The notes below the pieces were generated by a model. That model did no database searches, was not told where the DNA came from, and was given only the letters and a program-made list of their open reading frames with translations. A stretch of 28,572 nt of DNA from Clostridium sp. CAG:169 (GTDB lineage Bacteria > Bacillota > Clostridia > Oscillospirales > Ruminococcaceae): contig FR880216.1 in the NCBI GenBank assembly GCA_000435195.1, positions 1 to 28,572 of the forward strand, in the 5' to 3' direction. How positions within the stretch are numbered: position 1 is the stretch's first letter; every line of letters begins with the position of its first letter. Positions 7,388 through 13,544 of this stretch are shown one piece after another. Position numbers and translations under genes: made by a program.

Positions 7388-8608
7388 TTATTCTTTTCCC
7401 AGCAGCAGCTTTTGCAGTTCGGCAACATCCTGCACCACAAAATCAGCTCCGGCTTCTTCCAGTTCCCCCGGCAAAGCGTAGCCGTAGGCAACCCCGATGC
7501 CGGTCAGCCGATGTGCCTGTGCGCCCTCTATGTCAAACCGGCGGTCGCCAATCATCGCAGTCTCCCCTGCATCTCCCAGCAGGTTCAGCTGCCGCAGCGC
7601 CTCGGCGACGACCTCCTCCTTCTGCACCCGTCTGCCGTCCAGCTCGCTGCCGACCACCACCGAAAAATACGGCTCGATTTGAAAATGTTCCAAAATCTTT
7701 TTGACAAAGACGGTCGGCTTGCTGGATGCCACCGCCAGCGTACACCCTTGCGCACACAGCTCCGACAAAAGCTGCGCCATTCCCGGGTAGATTTCGTTTT
7801 CGTACAGTCCCACCGTCGAAAAACGCTCCCGATATTTTTCCACCGCCTGCTTTGCCTGCTCTTTACTCATCTGATAAAACTGCTCAAAGCTCTCCTGCAG
7901 CGGCGGTCCGATGAAGGGCGTCAGCCGGTCGGCATCCGACTCGATGATTCCAAAGGCTTCCAGCGCATACTGCACGCTTTTGGTGATGCCCACCTTCGGG
8001 TCGGTAATGGTTCCGTCCAAATCAAATAACAACCGTTTCCAACGCATCTTTCTGTCCTCCTGTTTTCTTTGTCTGTCCTGCCATTCCTGCCGGGTCTGTG
8101 AAAAGCAGCTCACATCCAGCAGCGCACCGTCAAACCGTTCGGTCGCCTGCCGCAAGGTCCCTTCGTACACAAAACCGGTCTTGTCCATCACCCTGCCGCT
8201 GCGATGGTTATAAGAAAAGCGGTAGGTGGAAATCAGCTCCAGCTGCAAATCCTTAAAGGCGTAGTCCACCACACAGCTAACCGCTTCGGTCATCAGTCCT
8301 TGTCCCCACCACCCTTTGTCAAGCAGGTAGCCCAGCACCCGGCAGCGGCTTTTATCCCTCCTGCGGCGGTGGTCCTCCCGCAGCCACACCGCTCCGATAT
8401 TTTTTCCGCTGACCTTATCGCAGATTGCCCAGGTCAAATCCTCCTGCATCAGCTGGTTTAACAGCTGTCTGCTTTCTTCGATGCTCTCGTGCGGCTTTTT
8501 GTCCGCATGAATGCCGGTGTCCGGCTCGCTGCAATAAGCGTACAGGCTTTGCAAATCCTCCGCTTCAAAGGCGCGCAGCAGCAGCCGTCCGGTTGTCAGT
8601 CGTTCCAT
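7388..8608 (-). CDS. GNAT acetyltransferase fused in frame to a HAD-superfamily phosphatase
   Basis: One open frame joins two enzymes. Residues up to about 180 are a RimJ/RimL-like acetyltransferase (GRLLLRAFEAEDLQ, GWWGQGLMTEA, GRVMDKTGFVYEGT), paralogous to the gene at 5868. Residues from about 190 are a complete HAD phosphatase of the phosphoglycolate phosphatase/PpaX type, with motif I FDLDGTITD, motif II VASSKPT and motif IV MIGDRRFDIEGA. The linker is only about ten residues (DRQRKQEDRK) and contains an in-frame ribosome binding site for the HAD part. I chose ATG 8608 because AGGAGG lies 7 bases upstream; another ATG at 8614 overlaps the lysR stop as ATGA and may allow coupling. Substrates of both halves are unknown. 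It is co-transcribed with lysR and ends at a strong terminator. Confidence 0.85.
   Translation of the reverse strand: MERLTTGRLLLRAFEAEDLQSLYAYCSEPDTGIHADKKPHESIEESRQLLNQLMQEDLTWAICDKVSGKNIGAVWLREDHRRRRDKSRCRVLGYLLDKGWWGQGLMTEAVSCVVDYAFKDLQLELISTYRFSYNHRSGRVMDKTGFVYEGTLRQATERFDGALLDVSCFSQTRQEWQDRQRKQEDRKMRWKRLLFDLDGTITDPKVGITKSVQYALEAFGIIESDADRLTPFIGPPLQESFEQFYQMSKEQAKQAVEKYRERFSTVGLYENEIYPGMAQLLSELCAQGCTLAVASSKPTVFVKKILEHFQIEPYFSVVVGSELDGRRVQKEEVVAEALRQLNLLGDAGETAMIGDRRFDIEGAQAHRLTGIGVAYGYALPGELEEAGADFVVQDVAELQKLLLGKE
8045..8062 (-). promoter_or_regulatory. Internal ribosome binding site and ATG for the HAD half
   Basis: On the minus strand CAGGAGGA is followed 7 bases later by ATG (8047-8045), the Met of MRWKRLLFDLDGT. 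This is as good as any start site in the window and would yield a separate HAD phosphatase of about 219 residues. It lies in the reading frame of the upstream acetyltransferase with no stop codon between. Confidence 0.75.
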
Positions 8609-8610
8609 GG

Positions 8611-9525
8611 TCATTCCTCCTTTTCCTCTCCCTTGTTTCGGGTGGTTTCGTTCATCAGCTCCACAAAACGGGAAACCGACGGCGGCAGGCTGACCCCTTT
8701 CAGACTGACCATCCCGATGCTTCGTGGCGGGACCGGCTCGGTCAGGCTAAGCTCGAACAGCTTGCCGCTTTGCAGCTCCTGCCTGCAAAACTGCCGCACC
8801 ATGCAGGATACGCCCAAATTGATGCGCGCCAGCTCTCCCATCAGCTCATAGGAAGCCAGCTCGATCTCCGGCTGCAGCTCCACCCCCTGCCGCAGGAAAA
8901 ACCGCTGGACATACACCCGACTGTTTGCCTTGTGCTCCAGCATAATCAGCGGCAGCCTTGCCAGCTGCCGTGCGGTCAACGGCTTGTCCTTGAGTTCGGC
9001 AAATTTCTGCCCTGCCACAAAGATGTCCTGCACCGGGCTTTCCCAGTGGACGGTGATTCGATCATCCTCGATGGGCAGGTTGACAAACGCCGCATCGATT
9101 CTGCCGGCGTGCAGCAACTCCAGGCTGCTGGCGCTGGTACGGTTAAAGATGCTCAGATGCACCTTTGGATAAAGCTGATGAAAACGCTCCAGCGCAGGCA
9201 GCAGCAGGTGACGGGCGGTGATGTCCCCCGCGCCCAGCCGCAGCTGTCCGGCTCCCAGCGTCTGCAATCCGCTCAGCTGCTGCTCTGCCGATTCCAGCAA
9301 GCCCAGCGCCGAGCTGGCGTACTCATACAGGATGCTGCCCTGCGGGGTCAGCTCCACCTTTTTGGAGCTGCGCACAAACAGCTGCATCCCCAGTTGCTCC
9401 TCCAGCTGACGGACCGACTGGCTGACCGCCGGCTGCGACAAAAACAGCTCCTGCGCTGCACCGGAAAAGCTTTTGTGCTGCGCCACCTTACAAAAGACCC
9501 GATAATTTTCCAGCTTGGTAAGCAT
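8611..9525 (-). CDS. LysR-family transcriptional regulator
   Basis: LysR regulators are tetrameric DNA-binding proteins that respond to a small co-inducer. The 304-residue product has the N-terminal winged helix-turn-helix (FCKVAQHKSFSGAAQELFLSQPAVSQSVRQLEEQLG, given here by its ends FCKVAQ and QPAVSQSV) and a C-terminal type 2 periplasmic-binding-like effector domain. The start is taken as ATG 9525 (MLTKLENYRVF); a GTG 18 bases upstream is open but gives an atypical N terminus. The gene is divergent from the CofE-like gene across a 156-base gap with a LysR-type palindrome, so it probably controls itself and that gene. Its stop codon overlaps or adjoins the GNAT-HAD start, so the two form an operon. 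The effector is unknown. Confidence 0.92.
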   Translation of the reverse strand: MLTKLENYRVFCKVAQHKSFSGAAQELFLSQPAVSQSVRQLEEQLGMQLFVRSSKKVELTPQGSILYEYASSALGLLESAEQQLSGLQTLGAGQLRLGAGDITARHLLLPALERFHQLYPKVHLSIFNRTSASSLELLHAGRIDAAFVNLPIEDDRITVHWESPVQDIFVAGQKFAELKDKPLTARQLARLPLIMLEHKANSRVYVQRFFLRQGVELQPEIELASYELMGELARINLGVSCMVRQFCRQELQSGKLFELSLTEPVPPRSIGMVSLKGVSLPPSVSRFVELMNETTRNKGEEKEE

Positions 9526-9548
9526 TCCCTTCCCCCTTTCCACAAACT

Positions 9549-9595
9549 ATAAGTCACACTTATCTTTAATATTCTATATATTTATTTTACTTATC
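9549..9595. promoter_or_regulatory. Probable LysR operator with a second half-site
   Basis: ATAAGT CAC ACTTAT (9549-9563) is a perfect palindrome of the T-N11-A type bound by LysR regulators. ACTTATC occurs at 9558-9564 and again at 9589-9595, 31 bases (about three helical turns) apart on the same strand. The second copy overlaps the -35 position of the CofE-like gene, the usual layout of recognition and activation sites. Confidence 0.7.
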
Positions 9596-9614
9596 CTTAT
9601 ATTTCTATTATAAT
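9586..9614 (+). promoter_or_regulatory. Promoter of the CofE-like gene
   Basis: A perfect TATAAT lies at 9609-9614. The -35 position (TTTACT, 9586-9591) is poor and overlaps the second ACTTATC half-site, as expected of a promoter that needs an activator. Confidence 0.6.
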
Positions 9615-9681
9615 AAAAGTATCTGGGCAAAACAAGCCCAACTGCAACCTTATTGATCCAAAAGAAAAGGGGATTTTGATT

Positions 9682-10872
9682 ATGGAAAGACTGGTAGGTA
9701 CCGTATCCCGCGGCGTTCGTGCGCCCATCATCCGCGAAGGTGACGACCTTGCAAAAATCGTCGTCGATTCTGTCCTGGCAGCAGGCAAAAGCGAAGGCTT
9801 TTCCTTCCACGATAGAGATGTTGTCGCTGTAACCGAGGCGGTCGTTGCACGCGCACAGGGAAACTATGTGCACATCAATGACATCGCTGCCGATGTCAAA
9901 AACAAGCTTGGCGGAGAAACCATCGGTGTCATCTTCCCTATCCTGAGCCGCAACCGCTTTTCTGTCTGCCTCAAGGGCATTGCCCGCGGCGCGAAAAAGG
10001 TCGTTCTGATGCTCAGCTTCCCGGCTGATGAGGTCGGCAACCACCTTATCGACGAGGAGCTGCTCGACGAAAAGGGCGTCAACCCATGGAGCGACGTGCT
10101 GACCGAAGCAAAATACCGCGAGCTGTTCGGCAAGGTGCTGCATCCATTCACCAGTGTGGACTATGTTGAATTTTACTCCGAGCTGATTCGTGAAAGCGGC
10201 GCTGAGGTAGAAATCGTTCTTTCCAACAATCCAAAGACCATCCTCGACTACACCGACAAGGTGCTGACCTGCGACATCCACTCCAGAAATCGCACCAAAC
10301 GCATCCTGAAAAAAGCAGGCGCTTCGGTCGTACTGGGTCTGGACGACATCCTGACCGCACCGGTCAACGGCAGCGGCTGCAACCCGACCTACGGTCTGCT
10401 CGGTTCTAACAAGGCAACCGAGGAAACCGTCAAGCTGTTCCCGAAGGACTGCGACCAGTTTGTCGCAAACGTTGCTGCTATGTTCAAAGAGCAGACCGGC
10501 AAAAACATCGAGGTCATGGTCTATGGCGACGGCGCCTTCAAAGACCCGGTCGGCAAAATCTGGGAGCTGGCAGACCCGGTTGTTTCCCCTGCATACACTC
10601 CCGGTCTGGAGGGCACTCCAAACGAGGTCAAGCTCAAATATCTGGCAGACAACAACTTTGCTGACCTGAGCGGCGACGCCCTCAAGGAAGCCATCTCCGA
10701 CTACATCCGCCACAAGGACGAGGACCTGAAAGGTCAGATGGTATCCCAGGGTACCACCCCACGCCGCCTGACCGACCTGATCGGCTCGCTGGCTGACCTG
10801 ACCTCCGGCTCCGGCGACAAAGGCACCCCGATCATCCTGGTTCAGGGCTACTTTGACAACTACACCAAATAA
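9682..10872 (+). CDS. CofE-like protein, coenzyme F420-0:L-glutamate ligase family
   Basis: The 396-residue protein resembles the F420-0:gamma-glutamyl ligase family, which in methanogens and actinobacteria adds glutamate to F420-0 using GTP. Supporting stretches are the N-terminal VGTVSRGVRAPIIREGDDL, DVVAVTEAVVARAQGNYV, LSRNRFSVCLKGIARGAKKV and VYGDGAFKDPVGKIWELADP. It is longer than archaeal CofE (about 250 residues) and fits the long Firmicutes subgroup. No other F420 biosynthesis gene is in the window, so a role in F420 itself is doubtful; it may ligate an amino acid to another acceptor. ATG 9682 follows AAGGGGA by 8 bases and was preferred to an upstream TTG. It is transcribed alone, divergent from a LysR gene, and ends at a strong terminator. 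Family call fairly sure, substrate unknown. Confidence 0.75.
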   Translation: MERLVGTVSRGVRAPIIREGDDLAKIVVDSVLAAGKSEGFSFHDRDVVAVTEAVVARAQGNYVHINDIAADVKNKLGGETIGVIFPILSRNRFSVCLKGIARGAKKVVLMLSFPADEVGNHLIDEELLDEKGVNPWSDVLTEAKYRELFGKVLHPFTSVDYVEFYSELIRESGAEVEIVLSNNPKTILDYTDKVLTCDIHSRNRTKRILKKAGASVVLGLDDILTAPVNGSGCNPTYGLLGSNKATEETVKLFPKDCDQFVANVAAMFKEQTGKNIEVMVYGDGAFKDPVGKIWELADPVVSPAYTPGLEGTPNEVKLKYLADNNFADLSGDALKEAISDYIRHKDEDLKGQMVSQGTTPRRLTDLIGSLADLTSGSGDKGTPIILVQGYFDNYTK

Positions 10873-10884
10873 AAAACCTTTGCA

Positions 10885-10916
10885 GGGCAGGACCTTTTGG
10901 GGTCCTGCCCTTTTTT
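10885..10916 (+). terminator. Intrinsic terminator of the CofE-like gene
   Basis: GGGCAGGACC (10885-10894) pairs perfectly with GGTCCTGCCC (10901-10910), followed by six T. Confidence 0.93.
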
Positions 10917-10957
10917 GTAGAAAAGCTGCCGGCACAATTTTCTTTTGCCTGCCGCTG

Positions 10958-10966
10958 TGCTATAAT
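10958..10966 (+). promoter_or_regulatory. Extended -10 promoter of mtnN-luxS
   Basis: TGC followed by a perfect TATAAT (10961-10966) is an extended -10 element about 58 bases before mtnN. No good -35 is seen, which extended -10 promoters tolerate. Confidence 0.65.
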
Positions 10967-11023
10967 AGGTGCAAGTTCCGATACCAAGGACCAAACATTT
11001 ACAAGCTGAAAGGAAGATAGAAT

Positions 11024-11710
11024 ATGAAATGGGGAATCATCGGCGCAATGCCGTCTGAAGTAGAAGTGCTCAAGCAGCAGATGGAGGACCTCAACGAGAT
11101 CAAGGTCGGACGTCTGCTCTTCTGGGAAGGCATCCTCTGCGGACAGGAGGCTGTTGTCTGCTGCTGCGGCATCGGCAAGGTCAACGCTGCCATCACCACC
11201 CAGATGATGATCGACCGCTTTGAGGTGGAGCGCATCATCAACACCGGCATCGCAGGTGCTGTCCACCACGATTTGAAGGTGCTCGACGTTGTCATCTCCC
11301 GCGAGCTGTGCTACCACGACTTTAACGCCCGCTTCCTGTGCGACTATCCACCGTACATCGACGGCATCCATGCCAGCGAACTGATGGTAGAATCGGCAGT
11401 CGAAGCCTTCCAGCAGATCGACCACGGCTCCTCCTGCTGCTTTGTCGGCAAGATTGCCACCGGCGACCAGTTTATCGAATCCGCCGAGGTCAAAAACAAG
11501 ATTGTGGAGGAGCATCACCCGATGTGTGTCGAGATGGAAGGCGCTGCCATTGGTCACACCTGCTGTGTCAACGACATCCCGTTTGTCATCATCCGCACCA
11601 TGAGCGACAATGCAGACGAGGAAGCAGCCGAATCTGCCACCAACTTTGAAGAAACCGCTGCCCGCCACTCTGCCGGCATCGTCATGCAGATGCTGGGCAA
11701 CGCACAGTAA
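11024..11710 (+). CDS. mtnN: 5'-methylthioadenosine/S-adenosylhomocysteine nucleosidase
   Basis: MtnN (Pfs) cleaves adenine from methylthioadenosine and S-adenosylhomocysteine, removing by-products of polyamine synthesis and methylation. The 228-residue product begins with the family signature MKWGIIGAMPSEVE (catalytic Glu12), has NTGIAGAVHHDLKVLDVVIS in the middle, and shows MEGAAIGH (Glu172) and RTMSDNAD (catalytic Asp195). All expected residues are present. GAAAGGAAG precedes the ATG. luxS starts 13 bases after its stop and uses the next step's substrate, S-ribosylhomocysteine. The polyamine operon downstream makes methylthioadenosine through SpeE, so the neighbourhood is metabolically coherent. 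Confidence 0.96.
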   Translation: MKWGIIGAMPSEVEVLKQQMEDLNEIKVGRLLFWEGILCGQEAVVCCCGIGKVNAAITTQMMIDRFEVERIINTGIAGAVHHDLKVLDVVISRELCYHDFNARFLCDYPPYIDGIHASELMVESAVEAFQQIDHGSSCCFVGKIATGDQFIESAEVKNKIVEEHHPMCVEMEGAAIGHTCCVNDIPFVIIRTMSDNADEEAAESATNFEETAARHSAGIVMQMLGNAQ

Positions 11711-11723
11711 GGAGGAAAAGCAG

Positions 11724-12185
11724 ATGAAACGCATCGAAAGCTTTTGCGTCAACCACGATAAGCTGACTCCCGGAATGTACCTTTCCCGCATCGACGGCGA
11801 TGCTGTCACCTACGACGTGCGCATGGTAACCCCGAATGCCGGTGTCTATCTGGAAAATGACGGCATCCACACCTTCGAGCATCTGTTTGCCACCTATGTG
11901 CGCAATACCGCCGATTCGGACAACATCCTCTACGTCGGTCCGATGGGCTGCCGCACCGGATTTTACTTCATCACACGGGACAAAATCTCCAAAGCCCGCG
12001 CCATCGAGCTGGTGCAGGAAACCTGTGCCTTCATCGAACATTTTGAAGGGGAAATCCCCGGCTCCAGCCGCATCGAGTGCGGAAACTATCTGGACCACAG
12101 CCTGCCAAAGGCAAAACAGTACGCCCATGACCTTGCCAAAACACTGGCTGGCTGGACGGAGGAAAAGATGGTCTATCAGCTTTAA
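11724..12185 (+). CDS. luxS: S-ribosylhomocysteine lyase
   Basis: LuxS splits S-ribosylhomocysteine into homocysteine and DPD, the precursor of autoinducer-2. The 153-residue protein has the metal motif HTFEH (His49, Glu52, His53), the catalytic cysteine in GPMGCRTGF (Cys76) and the third metal ligand in IECGNY (Cys119). Length and motifs are those of a complete enzyme. The ATG at 11724 follows AAGGAGG with ideal spacing; the frame is open further upstream only because it overlaps mtnN. It completes the two-step SAH detoxification with mtnN. No clear terminator follows: 35 bases after the stop a new promoter appears. Confidence 0.97.
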   Translation: MKRIESFCVNHDKLTPGMYLSRIDGDAVTYDVRMVTPNAGVYLENDGIHTFEHLFATYVRNTADSDNILYVGPMGCRTGFYFITRDKISKARAIELVQETCAFIEHFEGEIPGSSRIECGNYLDHSLPKAKQYAHDLAKTLAGWTEEKMVYQL

Positions 12186-12219
12186 ATTTTTCTCCTGTTA
12201 AAAAAAATTCAAAAATATA

Positions 12220-12248
12220 TTGACAACGAAAATAAAATCCGCTATATT
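12220..12248 (+). promoter_or_regulatory. Consensus sigma A promoter of the structured RNA before speD
   Basis: TTGACA (12220-12225), a 17-base spacer and TATATT (12243-12248). Initiation would be near 12255, immediately before the closing helix of the RNA. This is one of the strongest promoters in the window. Confidence 0.85.
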
Positions 12249-12255
12249 AAGGAGG

Positions 12256-12512
12256 TATGGGATACAAAGTTTATCAGAGGTTCCATGCAAATATTTCTTG
12301 ACCACCCCAGTGCGGGTTAAGGCCATACGGACAGCCGGGTCAACTGCCGAGCGGTGACACAGGTCACCATTATTGATTGAGTTAGAAGCTCAAATTTTAT
12401 AAGTTGGTTACTTTATAACCAGTGCGTAGATTCGTACATCAACTTGTGAAACGGTCAATAAGAGTAGTAAAAGTAAGTATTTGCTATATAGACTCTGATC
12501 TTTTGTAATCCT
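12256..12512 (+). ncRNA. Large structured RNA upstream of speD (possible raiA-motif RNA)
   Basis: About 255 bases fold into one closed domain. The ends pair: GGA and TACAAAG and ATCAGAG (12260-12279) with CTCTGAT, TTTTGTA and TCC (12493-12511). Inside are TTGACC (12298-12303) with GGTCAA (12338-12343), enclosing ACCC/GGGT; a perfect GGTGAC-ACAG-GTCACC hairpin (12353-12368); and TATTGAT (12371-12377) with GTCAATA (12454-12460). That last helix surrounds a TTGAG/CTCAA hairpin and a three-way junction, AAGTTG/CAACTT (12401-12406, 12440-12445) with arms GGTTA/TAACC and GTGCG/CGTAC. A second GGTCAA at 12453-12458 could compete for TTGACC. No T-box, tmRNA, RNase P or SRP signature is present. Size, own promoter and clostridial setting make the raiA motif my best guess by memory only. 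It may be free-standing or a cis-acting leader of the spe operon. Confidence 0.7.
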
Positions 12513-12516
12513 TCTT

Positions 12517-12539
12517 CCGGTGTTTTATAAGGACACCGG
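12517..12539 (+). other. Hairpin after the structured RNA
   Basis: CCGGTGT (12517-12523) pairs with ACACCGG (12533-12539). There is no proper U-run directly after it (GGGATATTTT follows), so it may be an accessory hairpin, a processing site or a weak terminator that defines the RNA's 3' end. Confidence 0.5.
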
Positions 12540-12636
12540 GGGATATTTTCCGGTCAACTGTCCGGTTAATGTCTTCTATTCTCTTGGGTTGCCTGCCTTT
12601 TGTGCAAGGAAAACAGGAGGAAAATCGGGATTTTTC

Positions 12637-12677
12637 AAGCAAGTAGAAACGCTTCTGCGTATCTACTTGCTTTTTTT
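12637..12677 (+). terminator. Strong intrinsic terminator 50 bases before speD
   Basis: AAGCAAGTAGA (12637-12647) pairs with TCTACTTGCTT (12662-12672), with an inner ACGC-TTCT-GCGT extension and seven T (12671-12677). No promoter is evident between it and speD, so transcription of the polyamine operon may depend on read-through. Confidence 0.9.
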
Positions 12678-12727
12678 ATGCCATAAAATCTCAAGGGCTT
12701 GCCTGCCCGTTAAAAGGAGCTGAGGAG

Positions 12728-13486
12728 ATGGGAGAAAAATTAAAGCTGTATGGCTTTAACAATCTAACCAAAGCGTTGAGTTTTAACATCTATGACGTCT
12801 GTTACGCCAAAACGCCCAGAGAACAGCGGGATTACATCTCTTACATCGATGAACAGTACAATTCGGAGCGTTTGACCAATATTTTGACCACCCTGACCGA
12901 CATGATTGGCGCAAAGGTGCTCAACATTGCACGACAGGATTATGACCCGCAGGGCGCTTCGGTCACCATTCTGATTGCCGAAGGTTCGATGATTCCCGTC
13001 GGTCAGACCCAGCTGGCACATCTGGACAAGAGCCATGTAACGGTACACACCTACCCGGAATACCACCCCGAAACCTGCCTTGCCACCTTTCGGGTGGACA
13101 TCGACGTTGCCACCTGCGGCGCCATCACCCCTCTTTCTACTTTGGATTACCTCATCAGCTCCTTCGATTCCGATATTATCACCATGGACTACCGGGTGCG
13201 CGGTTTCACCCGCGACATCAACGGTCAAAAGCTGTTTCTGGATCACCCGGTCACCTCCATCCAGGATTACATCGACCCTACCACCCTGCGCAGGTATGAT
13301 GCGGTGGACATCAACGTCTATGATGCCAACCTCTTTCACACCAAGATGATGCTCAAGGAGATCGACCTGCAAAATTATCTGTTTAAAACCGATGTCTATG
13401 AGCTACCCCCTCAGAACCGACTGGAAATTATGAATAACCTGCGTCGAGAGATGATTGAAATCTTCAGCGGGCGCAATATCTACTAA
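12728..13486 (+). CDS. speD: S-adenosylmethionine decarboxylase proenzyme, class 1A (E. coli type)
   Basis: SpeD decarboxylates AdoMet to supply the aminopropyl donor for spermidine. It is made as a proenzyme that cleaves itself between Lys and Ser to create a pyruvoyl group; LAHLDKSHVTVHTYPE shows this site at Lys101/Ser102. Further E. coli-like blocks are DVATCGAITPLSTLDYLI, ITMDYRVRGFTRDINGQK and FLDHPVTSIQDYI. At 252 residues it is the long class 1A form, not the roughly 125-residue class 1B form of Bacillus. GGAG elements lie 4-10 bases before the ATG. It is the first gene of a six-gene polyamine operon, preceded by the structured RNA and terminator. Confidence 0.95.
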   Translation: MGEKLKLYGFNNLTKALSFNIYDVCYAKTPREQRDYISYIDEQYNSERLTNILTTLTDMIGAKVLNIARQDYDPQGASVTILIAEGSMIPVGQTQLAHLDKSHVTVHTYPEYHPETCLATFRVDIDVATCGAITPLSTLDYLISSFDSDIITMDYRVRGFTRDINGQKLFLDHPVTSIQDYIDPTTLRRYDAVDINVYDANLFHTKMMLKEIDLQNYLFKTDVYELPPQNRLEIMNNLRREMIEIFSGRNIY

Positions 13487-13544
13487 CATTTTTGCAACGG
13501 AAGATTGCCTGCAAGCGAGATTCCCCACAAAGGAGGTTTTTATC

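Noticed and set aside
12256..12512. The RNA before speD as 6S RNA, RNase P RNA, tmRNA, SRP RNA or a ykkC-type riboswitch.
   Set aside because: The conserved sequences of these classes (for example GAGGAAAGUCC of RNase P, the tRNA-like end of tmRNA, GGAAGGAAGCAGCC-like SRP loop) are absent, and the branched fold does not match the long 6S hairpin.
12520..12723. A 67-codon frame between the structured RNA and speD, possibly a leader peptide; also AGGAGG at 12615-12620.
   Set aside because: The frame runs through the terminator hairpin, has no ribosome binding site at its start, and the AGGAGG has no start codon at proper distance.
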